From: Dethiobacter sp.
GTDB taxonomy: Bacteria > Bacillota > Dethiobacteria > Dethiobacterales > Dethiobacteraceae
Direction: 5' to 3'
NCBI GenBank assembly: GCA_020725465.1
Contig: DYEY01000063.1
Coordinates: 1 to 64,000, forward strand
DNA: 64,000 nucleotides
Made by a program: the position numbers and the translations under genes. The notes beneath the pieces were generated by a model, which worked only from the letters and a program-made list of their open reading frames with translations, ran no database searches and was not told the DNA's origin. Shown here one piece after another: positions 42,803-51,949 of this stretch. The number at the start of each line of letters is the position of its first letter. Within the stretch, counting starts at the first letter, position 1.

Positions 42803-43462
42803 ATGCCAGTGATCACGGAGAATATTTACCAGCTGGCCGGCAGCGGACTGTCCCTGCCTGAAGACGGGGCTGTTTACCTGGTGAAAGGGACGGACGGCGG
42901 TTGCCTGATTGATGCGGGGGCAGGCAGAACTGCAGCCAAAATTGCCGCACAGGTCGGGGAACTGTGCAAAGGCCCCATGTATCTGGTGGCCACGCACTGC
43001 CATATCGATCACGGCGGGGGGCTGGCCGCGCTGCGCCGGCTGCTTGGCGGCAAAGTGGTGGCGCACCGGCTTGACCGCGAAGCCATTGAGAACGGTGAAG
43101 CAACACGGACGGCTGCCGGTTACTACGGGATGACTTTTCCACCCTGTCCGGTGGATATGGTCATGAACGGTGAGGAAATGACGCTGGAGCTGGGCGGACT
43201 TACCCTGCACCTTTTACACACGCCGGGGCACACGCCGGGTAGCATCTGTGCCTGGACCGACTGCGGTGGGCAGAGGATACTCTTCGGGCAGGACCTGCAT
43301 GGACCGCTGCACCATGACTGGGGATCCGACGAGCCGGCGTGGCGGTCTTCGCTCCAGAAACTGCTGGCGCTGGGGGCTGATATCCTCTGCGAAGGCCACT
43401 TTGGCATTTTCCGCGGCCGCCGCCAGGTCGAACAGTATATCAGGTCATACCTCTACCGCTAA
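42803..43462 (+). CDS. MBL-fold metallohydrolase
   Basis: A 219-residue hydrolase of the metallo-beta-lactamase fold. The zinc motif is ATHCHIDHGGG (HxHxDH), with later HTPGHTPGSIC and a final CEGHFG histidine. It fits glyoxalase II-like thioesterases and related hydrolases; substrate unknown. ATG 42803 follows AAAGGAGG by ten bases. The MFS transporter gene follows 36 bp later, so both may be one unit. Confidence 0.85.
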   Translation: MPVITENIYQLAGSGLSLPEDGAVYLVKGTDGGCLIDAGAGRTAAKIAAQVGELCKGPMYLVATHCHIDHGGGLAALRRLLGGKVVAHRLDREAIENGEATRTAAGYYGMTFPPCPVDMVMNGEEMTLELGGLTLHLLHTPGHTPGSICAWTDCGGQRILFGQDLHGPLHHDWGSDEPAWRSSLQKLLALGADILCEGHFGIFRGRRQVEQYIRSYLYR

Positions 43463-43498
43463 AAAAGAATTTAAAATAAATCCCGAGAGAGGCTTCCC

Positions 43499-44728
43499 AT
43501 GCCTAAAAAAACGTGGTTGTACCTGCTTTGCCTGGCTGAAATCGGGACCATGCTGGTTCTGCTCAATTACTCAGCCGTCCTCCCCATACTGAAAGAAGAG
43601 TGGCACCTTACCAACGCGCAGGCCGGCCTGATTTTCAGTTCCTACCAGGTGGGCTACATCCTGCTGGTGATCCTGTTGTCTACGCTCACCGATTACCTGG
43701 ATACCAAGAAAATCTATGTGTTCTCCGCCCTGTGGGCGGGAGCGGCAGGGGTTCTCTTTTCACTCCTGGCCGGGGGGTTTGCCAGCGCGCTGATTTTGCG
43801 CTCCCTTACCGGTTTTGGCCTGGCGGGAACCTACATGCCGGGCCTGAAGATGGTGTCCTCCCGTTTTGGGCCGGAGGAGCGCGGCGAAGCGGTGGGACTG
43901 TACGTGGGCGCCTTTTCCCTGGGCACCGCTCTCTCCCTGTATGTATCAGGGCTTTTAACCGGGTTATTTCACTGGCGGGTAGCCATGTTGGTGACTTCGC
44001 TGGGACCGCTGGCAGGGGGGCTTCTGGCCTGGCGGATACTGGATGATATGCCGCCGGCGCCCGCGGCCGGGCGGCTGCGGGACGTTAAAGCCCAAATTTT
44101 TGCCAACCGCCCGGCCTTGCTGGTCATGGCCGGGTACGCCGCCCATATGTGGGAGATGTTTGGCATGCGCGGCTGGATTGTGGCCTTTTTCGTGGCGGTG
44201 CTGGCCACCCGGAGTATGGAGGTGTCCCGGGCGGCCAGCTTGGGTGCCATGCTGTCCTCCCTGATCGTGCTGGCCGGTGCCTTTTCCACCGCCTTGGCGG
44301 GGCGCCTGTCGGACCGCTTCGGTCGCACCGCCACCATCAGCGTTATCATGCTCTGCAGCGCCGCCTGTTCCCTTGTTTTCGGCTGGCTGCGGCCGCTGCC
44401 GGTGGCTCTGGTGGTAACGGTGAGCCTTATATACGGTTTCCTGGTGACCGCGGAGTCCTCCGTGCTTTCCACCGCGGTCACGGAAATGGTTTCCTTCCCA
44501 TACCTGGGAGCAGCCATGGCCCTGCAGTCGTTCCTGGGTTGGACCGCCGCCAGCCTGTCACCGGTGGTCTTTGGCGCGGTACTGGACCTGACCAACCCGG
44601 CCGCCAGGGTAGCCGCCGCCGGCTATACACCGCTTTGGGGGCCGGCCTTCATGGTGCTGGGACTGGGGGCGCTGTGCGGGCCTTTGGCTATGCGCCTGAT
44701 AAGAAGCGGTGAAAATACAGATACTTAA
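43499..44728 (+). CDS. MFS transporter
   Basis: A 409-residue transporter with 12 predicted spans. MFS loop motif A appears as LSTLTDYLDTKKIYV after span 2 and as LAGRLSDRFGRTATI in the second half. GFGLAGTYMPGLKMVSSRFGPEERGEAVG is typical of cyanate/sugar-like (CynX/NarK) groups. The cargo is unknown. ATG 43499 has AGAGAGG upstream. Confidence 0.85.
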   Translation: MPKKTWLYLLCLAEIGTMLVLLNYSAVLPILKEEWHLTNAQAGLIFSSYQVGYILLVILLSTLTDYLDTKKIYVFSALWAGAAGVLFSLLAGGFASALILRSLTGFGLAGTYMPGLKMVSSRFGPEERGEAVGLYVGAFSLGTALSLYVSGLLTGLFHWRVAMLVTSLGPLAGGLLAWRILDDMPPAPAAGRLRDVKAQIFANRPALLVMAGYAAHMWEMFGMRGWIVAFFVAVLATRSMEVSRAASLGAMLSSLIVLAGAFSTALAGRLSDRFGRTATISVIMLCSAACSLVFGWLRPLPVALVVTVSLIYGFLVTAESSVLSTAVTEMVSFPYLGAAMALQSFLGWTAASLSPVVFGAVLDLTNPAARVAAAGYTPLWGPAFMVLGLGALCGPLAMRLIRSGENTDT

Positions 44729-44798
44729 GACATGACTGAAGGCGAATGACCGGCCTTAAAAAAGGGTGGTGTGATTAAAACTGGATAAGAGCGGTTCA

Positions 44799-45095
44799 TT
44801 GTTTGAACAGGTGGAAGAACGGGAGGTAAGGGGAGAAATCTTCCAGGTGACGCACCGGCTGTTGAGAGTGCCCAGGCAGGCGTACCTGGCGGTAGTGGAG
44901 GGTTTTGCCGAACCGTTCAGTGAAGTGGCCGTCCAGGAGTTTGTGGAGCAATACCTGAAATGGTGCGGCGACCGGGACGGGGTTGTCGGCATGGTGCGCT
45001 TTAATGAAGAAGAGGGTTTTGTGGTTATGGACGCGGCCGTGCGCTACCGTATAGACCCCCGCGGGCGGCCTTCCTGCGGTTGTCACCAGGGTTAA
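44799..45095 (+). CDS. Small hypothetical protein
   Basis: About 98 residues, not recognised. It is acidic and soluble: EQVEEREVRGEIFQVTHRLL, RQAYLAVVEGFAEPFSEVAVQ, then VVMDAAVRYRI and a C-terminal CGC. TTG 44799 is used; a CTG at 44784, ten bases after GGGTGGTG, may be the true start and would add five residues. It is convergent with rqcH and ends 8 bp before it. Confidence 0.5.
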   Translation: MFEQVEEREVRGEIFQVTHRLLRVPRQAYLAVVEGFAEPFSEVAVQEFVEQYLKWCGDRDGVVGMVRFNEEEGFVVMDAAVRYRIDPRGRPSCGCHQG

Positions 45096-45103
45096 CCTGT
45101 AAG

Positions 45104-46834
45104 CTACTTTTCTGCCTTTCCCGGTGACACGTAAATTGTACGCTGGTGCGTGTATACAACCATGCCCGGACGGGCTCCCTTGGGCTTGCGCACGTGGCGG
45201 ACAAGAGTGTAATCAACCGGGACTTTGTCTGAGCTCCCGGCCTTGCTGTAAAGGGCGGCCAGCCTGGCGGCCATAAGCAGGGTGCCGGCCGGCGGATTGC
45301 TGTCTTTGATAATCACATGGGCACCGGGGATATCCCTGGCATGGAGCCAGGTGTCTTCCGGTGCTGCTTTTTTCAGGGTCAGCAGGTCGTTTTGCCTGTT
45401 GTTGCGACCGACCCAAATACTGATGCCGTCAGGTGAGGTGAAATGGAGAGGCCGGGAGGACGGCTCCGGTTCACGGGCCGGGCGGTGGCTTTGGCGGATC
45501 AGCCCGCTTTGTTCCATTTCCAGCCGGATTTCACCGAGGGTCTCCAGGTCGGCGTGGCTGATGGCAAGCTGGAGAGAGGAGAGGTAATGCGTCTCCTCCT
45601 CGGTTTCGCGCAGGCGTTTCGCCAGCTGTAAACAGCCTTCCTTTAATTTGCGGTATTTTTTAAAATAACGCCTGATGTTTTCCTGTGGTGACAGGGTGGG
45701 ATCCAGGGGGATGCTCACCGTTTCCTGGTTGTCCGAATAATAGTTGGTGACTTGGGCCGTGGCGGTGCCCGGCTTTATATTGTGCAGGCCGGCGGTGAGC
45801 AGCTCACCGTAAAGCCGGTATCTGTCGGCATCTTCCGCCTCCTCCAGCTCTCTTTGCCGGAGGTTTGTTTTCTTTGCGGCGCGGTTGCAGGCGGCATCCA
45901 CCGCCTGCTTCAGTTGCTGCCTAAGGCTGTCTTCCCGGTGCCGGCGCAGAACAAGGCGGTAATAGCTGTCAAGCGCATCATTCATGCGGGTAAAAGAATG
46001 AAGCCATTCCGGCGGGTACCGGGTCAGGCCAAGAGGGGCGAAAGCTCTCGGCGCGCCGTCCGGCGAGACAACGATGCAGGGCTCAAAGCTCCCACGCTTC
46101 AGCATGGTGGCCAGCCGGTGCAGCTCAATGGTCAGGGGCCGGACCACTTCCAGCGGGTGAGTGTGCAGGTCGCCCGCAGCCCGAAACAGCAGTTCCCGGC
46201 TGATCTCCGGGCTAAGGCCTGATACTGTTTCAACCAGCAGCTGCTCCGGTTTATGGCCGGTCTGTGCGTTCAGCGCCAAAGCCAGTGCTTCTTCGCTGAC
46301 AGCGGTCAGGGAGAGTTTTTGCCGGTGCGGCGGCGTGAGGTATGTTTCGCCCGGAGCTACGGCGCGGTAGCGGCTCATTTCCCAGGTAACGGTTTTGACG
46401 CTCCCCAGGATCTGCCGGTGTCCGGAGGGGGCTTCCTCTGCCAGGATCAGGTTGGAGTGCTTGCCCATGATTTCACATATCAGGTGTTTCCTGGCCGGCA
46501 TACCGGCCTCGTTTTGGGAGCGGAAAGTAAACACCAGTACCCGGTCCAGATCCTGCTGGCTGATTTCCAGCAGCCGGGCCCCTTCCAGGTGTTTGCGCAG
46601 CAGCATGCAGAAAGGGGGCGGGCTGGCGGGGTAACCCTGTTTTTCCTCTGACAGGTGGACGCGGCCAAACCTGGCATCAGCGGAGCAAACCAAGAGCAGC
46701 GGGCCGTTTTTAGCACGCAGATGAAGGTGCACCTCCAGCCTGGCGGGTTGATAAATGCGTTCCAGGCGGGCGCTCTCCAGGTCATTTTTCAGTTCAGTGC
46801 AGACCGCCGCCATGGTCAGGCTGTCGTATAACAA
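45104..46834 (-). CDS. rqcH: RqcH, ribosome-quality-control NFACT protein
   Basis: A 576-residue protein of the NFACT (fibronectin-binding A, Tae2/NEMF) family. It recruits tRNA-Ala to stalled 50S subunits to add Ala tails. N-terminal NFACT-N has DSLTMAAVCTELKN, a long coiled coil lies at about 270-430, and the NFACT-R domain has ISIWVGRNNRQNDLL, DTWLHARDIPGAHVII and DYTLVRHVRKPKGARPG. GGAGGTG precedes TTG 46834. Confidence 0.92.
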   Translation of the reverse strand: MLYDSLTMAAVCTELKNDLESARLERIYQPARLEVHLHLRAKNGPLLLVCSADARFGRVHLSEEKQGYPASPPPFCMLLRKHLEGARLLEISQQDLDRVLVFTFRSQNEAGMPARKHLICEIMGKHSNLILAEEAPSGHRQILGSVKTVTWEMSRYRAVAPGETYLTPPHRQKLSLTAVSEEALALALNAQTGHKPEQLLVETVSGLSPEISRELLFRAAGDLHTHPLEVVRPLTIELHRLATMLKRGSFEPCIVVSPDGAPRAFAPLGLTRYPPEWLHSFTRMNDALDSYYRLVLRRHREDSLRQQLKQAVDAACNRAAKKTNLRQRELEEAEDADRYRLYGELLTAGLHNIKPGTATAQVTNYYSDNQETVSIPLDPTLSPQENIRRYFKKYRKLKEGCLQLAKRLRETEEETHYLSSLQLAISHADLETLGEIRLEMEQSGLIRQSHRPAREPEPSSRPLHFTSPDGISIWVGRNNRQNDLLTLKKAAPEDTWLHARDIPGAHVIIKDSNPPAGTLLMAARLAALYSKAGSSDKVPVDYTLVRHVRKPKGARPGMVVYTHQRTIYVSPGKAEK

Positions 46835-47001
46835 AATTTCACCTCCCTGGTTTCTTCTAAAGTATAACAGCCGCCGCCGCACTAATCAACAGCGTGGGGC
46901 TTTGCCCTTTGAGGTGCTTTTTTGACCGGGAGCAAAATATACATGCAGGGAGGGGATACGCCGGAAGATTTTCATTGGTACCGGTCCTGGAGGTGTTTAT
47001 A

Positions 47002-49746
47002 ATGACGAGACTACCCTGGCCAAAGATGAGCCGGGAAGAGGTATGCTTGCATTTAAAAGCAGACAAAACCGGGGGTCTGACCGAATCCGAAGCGGCCAGG
47101 CGCCTGCGGCAAACTGGCAGAAATGTACTGGCGGAGAAGAAAAAGACATCGCTTATCCTGCTATTTCTGGACCAGTTCCGGGATTTCATGGTGCTGGTGC
47201 TGCTGCTTGCCACCCTGGTTTCGGGGCTTTTGCAGGAGTACAGTGATGCCATTACCATAATGGTAATTGTGCTGGTCAACGCCTGTCTCGGTTTTGCCCA
47301 GGAGTACAGGGCGGAGCGCTCGCTGGAAACGTTGCGCGACCTGACCGCGCCGGTGGCCAGGGTGATCAGGGAAAAGACGCGGAAAGAGGTACCGGCACAG
47401 GAGCTGGTGCCGGGAGACGTGGTGCTGCTGGAAGCCGGTGACCGCGTGCCGGCCGATATCAGGCTGTACGAGGTCCGGCAGCTGATGGTGAATGAGGCGC
47501 CCCTTACCGGCGAGTCAGAACCGGTTTTAAAGCATACCGCTGTACTGAAAGAGGAGGGGGCATCCCTGGGCGACCAGCGCAACATGGCGTTTATGGGAAC
47601 CATGGTGGTAAGCGGGCGGGGCAGCGGCCTGGTGGTAGCTACCGGTATGGACACGGAAATGGGCCGGGTGGCGCACCTCATCCAGCACGCAGAGCAGGGA
47701 GAAACACCGCTGCAAAAGAGACTGGCGCAGTTGGGCCGTTACCTGGTGCTGGGCTGCCTGGTTGTGTGCGCTCTGGTGGTTGCCATGGGCCTGGCCAGGG
47801 GATTACCCGCCTACAAAATGTTTATGGCCGGTGTATCACTGGCTGTGGCGGCTATCCCGGAGGGGCTGCCGGCGGTGGTAACCATAGCGCTGGCCATCGG
47901 TGTGCAGCGCATGGTGCGAAAAAGCGCCATTGTGCGCCACCTGCCGGCGGTAGAGACTCTGGGCTGCGCCACCGTTATCTGTTCCGACAAGACCGGCACA
48001 CTGACACAAAACAAGATGAACATGCGGGAAATCTGGGCGGCCGGGGTATCATACCGGGTGGAGGGGGAAGGATACAGCCCGCAGGGGATTTTTAGCAAAG
48101 GTAACCACAAGGTGAAGCCGGCGGCGGAGGAAGAGCTGATGCTGGCTCTGTCGGTGTCTGTGCTCTGTAATAATGCCCGGCTCCACAAAGGGCCGGTGGA
48201 AATACGGCCGCTCTGGCGCGGAGGCAGGACGGCGGAATGGAACATTGAGGGCGACCCTACGGAGGGGGCGTTGCTGGTGGCCGGGGCCAGGGCCGGCTTA
48301 TGGCGGGAAGACCTGGAGCGGGAATGGGAAAGGGTGGCCGAAATACCCTTTGACGGCACCCGCAAGAGGATGACAGTTATTTACAGCGGTGCGCATGGTC
48401 CGGTGGCGTATGTCAAAGGGGCCCCGGAGGAGGTGATTTCCCGCTGCAGCCGGATATTTCTGAACGGAGAGGTGCGGGAACTGACAGCTTACTGGCGGCA
48501 GGAGGCGGCGGCTATGGTGGAAACCATGGCCGCCCGGGCACTGCGTAACCTGGCGGTGGCTTACCGGCCACTGGCAGGCAACAGCAGCGATTACAGCGCC
48601 GAAAAGGTGGAACAGGATTTGATACTGGCAGGTGTGCTGGGTATGATGGACCCGCCGCGCAGCGAAGTGCTGCCGGCCATCAGGAAGTGTCACGCCGCCG
48701 GTATCAGGACGGTGATGATTACCGGCGACCATAAAACCACGGCGGTGGCGGTGGCCAGGATGTTACACTTGCTTCCCGCTGCCGGCGGTGTGTTAACCGG
48801 TGCGGAGCTGGATCAAATGACAGATGAAAAGCTGGCCACGGTGGCGGACAAAATTTTTGTTTATGCCCGGGTTACACCGGAACATAAGCTGCGCATTGTC
48901 AGGGCTTTGAAGAAACGGGGTCACGTGGTGGCCATGACCGGAGACGGCGTCAATGACGCCCCTGCCGTCAAAGAGGCCGATATCGGCATAGCCATGGGAC
49001 AGACCGGTACCGATGTGACCCGGGAGGCGGCTGCCCTGGTGCTGGCTGATGACAACTTTGCCACCATTGTGAGCGCGGTGGAGGAAGGAAGGGGCATTTA
49101 TGACAATATCCGTAAATTTATCCGGTTTCTTTTGTCCTGCAACACCGGCGAGATACTCACAATGTTTATTGCTATGCTGGCCGGCCTGCCGCTGCCGCTG
49201 AGAGCCATCCAGATTCTCTGGATCAACCTGGTTACCGACGGCTTGCCGGCCATGGCGTTGGGAGTGGACCCCCCCGGGGAGAACGTGATGTTAAGGCCGC
49301 CACGTCCCCCGGAGGAGGGTATCTTCGCCCGGGGCCTGTGGCTGGAGATAATTTTCCGGGGTTTACTGATCGGAGTGGTTGCCGTGGCAGTGTTTGCCTG
49401 GAGCCTTGATGGGGGAATGTCCCTGGATACGGCCAGGACAATGACTTTTGCTACCCTTATTGTTTCCCAGTTGTTATACGTGTTTGAATGCCGCCGGGAA
49501 AACGCCGGCGATAAGAGCGGCCTTCTCAGCAATCCCTGGCTGGTGGGCGCGGTGCTGTCTTCTTTTGGTTTGTTGCTTTTGGTAATCTACCAGCCTGTCC
49601 TGGCGGCGGTTTTTGGAACCACGCCGCTGGAACCACTGGGGTGGGCCTTTGTTTTTGGAGCTTCCCTGCTGCCCAACGTGGCCCGGATTTTTGTGGGCAC
49701 AGTGGTATCCGTTACCAGGCTACGGGTTGCGGTGGTCAGAAAATAG
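47002..49746 (+). CDS. P-type Ca2+-transporting ATPase (SERCA/PMCA type)
   Basis: A 914-residue P2-type ATPase that pumps Ca2+ out of the cytoplasm. Order: N-terminal cation ATPase domain (LTESEAARRLRQTGRN), APLTGESEPV, AIPEGLPAVV in span 4, the phosphorylation site SDKTGTLTQNK, GDPTEGALLVAG, the hinge TGDGVNDAPAVKEADIGIAMG, and six C-terminal spans with ILWINLVTDGLPAMALGVDPP. GGAGGTG lies before ATG 47002. It is transcribed divergently from rqcH. Confidence 0.92.
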   Translation: MTRLPWPKMSREEVCLHLKADKTGGLTESEAARRLRQTGRNVLAEKKKTSLILLFLDQFRDFMVLVLLLATLVSGLLQEYSDAITIMVIVLVNACLGFAQEYRAERSLETLRDLTAPVARVIREKTRKEVPAQELVPGDVVLLEAGDRVPADIRLYEVRQLMVNEAPLTGESEPVLKHTAVLKEEGASLGDQRNMAFMGTMVVSGRGSGLVVATGMDTEMGRVAHLIQHAEQGETPLQKRLAQLGRYLVLGCLVVCALVVAMGLARGLPAYKMFMAGVSLAVAAIPEGLPAVVTIALAIGVQRMVRKSAIVRHLPAVETLGCATVICSDKTGTLTQNKMNMREIWAAGVSYRVEGEGYSPQGIFSKGNHKVKPAAEEELMLALSVSVLCNNARLHKGPVEIRPLWRGGRTAEWNIEGDPTEGALLVAGARAGLWREDLEREWERVAEIPFDGTRKRMTVIYSGAHGPVAYVKGAPEEVISRCSRIFLNGEVRELTAYWRQEAAAMVETMAARALRNLAVAYRPLAGNSSDYSAEKVEQDLILAGVLGMMDPPRSEVLPAIRKCHAAGIRTVMITGDHKTTAVAVARMLHLLPAAGGVLTGAELDQMTDEKLATVADKIFVYARVTPEHKLRIVRALKKRGHVVAMTGDGVNDAPAVKEADIGIAMGQTGTDVTREAAALVLADDNFATIVSAVEEGRGIYDNIRKFIRFLLSCNTGEILTMFIAMLAGLPLPLRAIQILWINLVTDGLPAMALGVDPPGENVMLRPPRPPEEGIFARGLWLEIIFRGLLIGVVAVAVFAWSLDGGMSLDTARTMTFATLIVSQLLYVFECRRENAGDKSGLLSNPWLVGAVLSSFGLLLLVIYQPVLAAVFGTTPLEPLGWAFVFGASLLPNVARIFVGTVVSVTRLRVAVVRK

Positions 49747-49830
49747 CCGTCAGCTATATTGCAGGATTTACCTTTGGTATGTTATTGTTAAAATAAAAAA
49801 CCGTTGTTGCCAGGGAAAGAGGTTTGATTA

Positions 49831-50709
49831 TTGGTAAGCAGCATGACAGGTTTCGGACAGGCTGAAAGTGAAGGGCAGGGCCCTGCCCGCTACCGGGTGG
49901 AGGTAAAATCGGTTAACCACCGTTACCTGGACGTGGCCGTCAGGATGCCAAGAGACATCCAGGCCCTGGAGGAAAGGGTGCGGCGTACTGTACAGCAATA
50001 TGCCGGGCGCGGCCGGGTGGAAGTTTACATCAATCGTCAGGAGGCGTCAGCGGATACCAAGGTTGTCTTTGACAGCTCCCTGGCCGCGGCCTATCTTTCC
50101 GCCCTGGGCGAAATGTGCAGTTTTTGTTCGCTCGAAGAAAGACCAGGCCTGGACCTGCTTGCCCGCCTGCCCGACGTTTTGCGCCTCGAGAAGAAAGAGG
50201 CCGACCTGGAGCAGTCTTGGGCCGAACTAAGCCCGGTACTGGAGCTGGCTTTGCAGAGGTTGGCCCGGCAGCGGCAGACGGAAGGGATACGCCTGGCGGA
50301 GGATATTGCTGCCAGATTGGCGGCGGTGGCGGAGCTGGCAGCGGCGATTAAAGAGCGGGCTCCGGCAGTGGTGGTGGATTACCGTCTGCGCCTGGAGGAA
50401 AAGCTGCGCGGTTTCTTTGACGTGACTGAAACCGACAGGGCGAGGATGCTGACTGAAGTGGCCATTTTTGCCGACCGCAGCAGCATAGATGAGGAGCTGG
50501 TGCGGCTCGGCAGCCACCTGAAGGCCTGCGGTGAAACTCTGTCAGGGCAGGGGCAGGTGGGCAGAAAGCTTGACTTTATAACGCAGGAATTGTTCCGTGA
50601 GGTGAACACCATTGGTGCCAAAGCCAACGATTACCACATTGCCAGTCTGGTGGTGGACATTAAGACCGAACTGGAAAAAATACGCGAGCAGGTGCAAAAT
50701 ATCGAATAA
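49831..50709 (+). CDS. yicC: YicC/YloC-family endoribonuclease
   Basis: A 292-residue protein beginning VSSMTGFGQAE, the YicC/YloC signature, with VEVKSVNHRYLDVAVRMP. Family members are endoribonucleases. The C-terminal half is helical and ends GAKANDYHIASLVVDIKTELEKIREQ, also conserved. The start is TTG 49831. It opens the standard yicC-remA-gmk-rpoZ-coaBC order. Confidence 0.92.
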   Translation: MVSSMTGFGQAESEGQGPARYRVEVKSVNHRYLDVAVRMPRDIQALEERVRRTVQQYAGRGRVEVYINRQEASADTKVVFDSSLAAAYLSALGEMCSFCSLEERPGLDLLARLPDVLRLEKKEADLEQSWAELSPVLELALQRLARQRQTEGIRLAEDIAARLAAVAELAAAIKERAPAVVVDYRLRLEEKLRGFFDVTETDRARMLTEVAIFADRSSIDEELVRLGSHLKACGETLSGQGQVGRKLDFITQELFREVNTIGAKANDYHIASLVVDIKTELEKIREQVQNIE

Positions 50710-50739
50710 GCGCGGATAAGCTTATAAGAGAAATGCCTC

Positions 50740-50769
50740 TTGCATTTTTTCTCCAAATTCCGTTATACT
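50740..50769 (+). promoter_or_regulatory. Promoter before remA
   Basis: TTGCAT (50740-50745), 18-bp spacer, TATACT (50764-50769). The start site would lie about 55 bases before the remA ATG. Confidence 0.55.
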
Positions 50770-50831
50770 ATTAGTCAGAGCACCATTAACCACGATTGAC
50801 GGTCACGGATGCCAAAGGAGGCTGAAATAGA

Positions 50832-51101
50832 ATGCCCATTAAGCTAATCAACATAGGATTTGGCAACATTGTCTCGGCCAACAGGATTATCGCCATCGTA
50901 AGCCCGGAGTCGGCCCCCATCAAGCGTGTAATCACCGAGGCCAGGGACCGCGGCATGCTGATTGATGCCACCTATGGCCGGCGCACCCGTGCCGTTATCA
51001 TCACCGACAGCGGACATGTTGTGCTTTCAGCGGTACAACCGGAAACGGTAAAACACAGGTTGCATACCAAAGAAACCAGCCCTGCCGAGGAAGAAGAATA
51101 A
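50832..51101 (+). CDS. remA: RemA-like extracellular matrix regulator (DUF370)
   Basis: An 89-residue DNA-binding regulator. The sequence [44 protein letters not shown] and a [14 protein letters not shown] tail is characteristic of RemA. In Bacillus it activates matrix and osmolyte genes. AAAGGAGG precedes ATG 50832. The position between yicC and gmk is the common one. Confidence 0.92.
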   Translation: MPIKLINIGFGNIVSANRIIAIVSPESAPIKRVITEARDRGMLIDATYGRRTRAVIITDSGHVVLSAVQPETVKHRLHTKETSPAEEEE

Positions 51102-51116
51102 GCCGGAGGAAAAGCA

Positions 51117-51734
51117 TTGGCCAGACAGGGTTTGCTTATTGTGATTTCCGGTCCGTCGGGCGCGGGCAAGGGAACGGTGTGCAGGGCCTTGCTTGAGCAG
51201 AACCGGGAGCTGGTGCTGTCTGTATCCAAAACCACCCGCCCGCCCCGTGCCGGTGAACGGGACGGGGTTAATTATTTTTTTGTCACCAGGGAGGAATTTC
51301 TCGCGGCCGCCAGCGCCGGGGAATTCCTGGAGTATGCCCTTGTTTACGGTGAGTATTACGGGACACCCAAAGATGAGGTTGCCAAAAAACTGGCGGCGGG
51401 ACTGGACGTCATCCTGGAAATTGACACCCAGGGTGCCCGCCAGGTCAGGGATTCAGGGGCGGCTGGGATATTTATCTTTCTGTTGCCGCCCTCGGCCGCC
51501 GAGCTTGCCCGGCGTATCACCAGGAGGGGGACTGAATCGGCGGAAAGCCTGCAGCGCCGACTTGCCGCCGCGGTAAACGAGGTGGCGGAAGCTGCCTGGT
51601 ATGACTATGTGGTTGTCAATGAAGATGTTAATGAAGCCAGGGATGACGTCCTTGCCGTTATCCGGGCGGAAAAACTGCGGGTCCGGCGTAACAGCGATCT
51701 TATTTCGGCTATAATCAAGGAGGCAAAGGCATGA
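51117..51734 (+). CDS. gmk: Guanylate kinase
   Basis: A 205-residue enzyme that phosphorylates GMP to GDP with ATP. P-loop SGPSGAGKGT (11-20); GMP-binding SKTTRPPRAGERDGVNYFFV and GEYYGTPKDEV; the lid ends RRGTESAESLQRRL. The start is TTG 51117 (ATTGGCC) after GGAGG. It overlaps rpoZ by 4 bp. Confidence 0.95.
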   Translation: MARQGLLIVISGPSGAGKGTVCRALLEQNRELVLSVSKTTRPPRAGERDGVNYFFVTREEFLAAASAGEFLEYALVYGEYYGTPKDEVAKKLAAGLDVILEIDTQGARQVRDSGAAGIFIFLLPPSAAELARRITRRGTESAESLQRRLAAAVNEVAEAAWYDYVVVNEDVNEARDDVLAVIRAEKLRVRRNSDLISAIIKEAKA

Positions 51735-51937
51735 TATACCCGTCCATCGACCGCCTGATTAACAGGGTTGACAGCAAGTACACGCTGGTTATAGCTGCGG
51801 CCAAGAGAGCCCGTCAGCTCAATGAGGGCATGGAGCCGCTGATAGACACCAATCTTACCAAGAGCGTATCCATTGCGCTGGAAGAAATCGCCCAGGGCAA
51901 AATATTATATGAACGGACCAAGTCGGGGATTAAATAA
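51731..51937 (+). CDS. rpoZ: RNA polymerase omega subunit
   Basis: A 68-residue subunit assisting assembly of RNA polymerase. YPSIDRLINRVDSKYTLVIAAAKRARQL is the RpoZ core, with KSVSIALEEIAQGKI at the end. It begins inside the gmk stop region (ATGA) and is followed by coaBC. Confidence 0.93.
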   Translation: MIYPSIDRLINRVDSKYTLVIAAAKRARQLNEGMEPLIDTNLTKSVSIALEEIAQGKILYERTKSGIK

Positions 51938-51949
51938 GGGGTGTGGTCA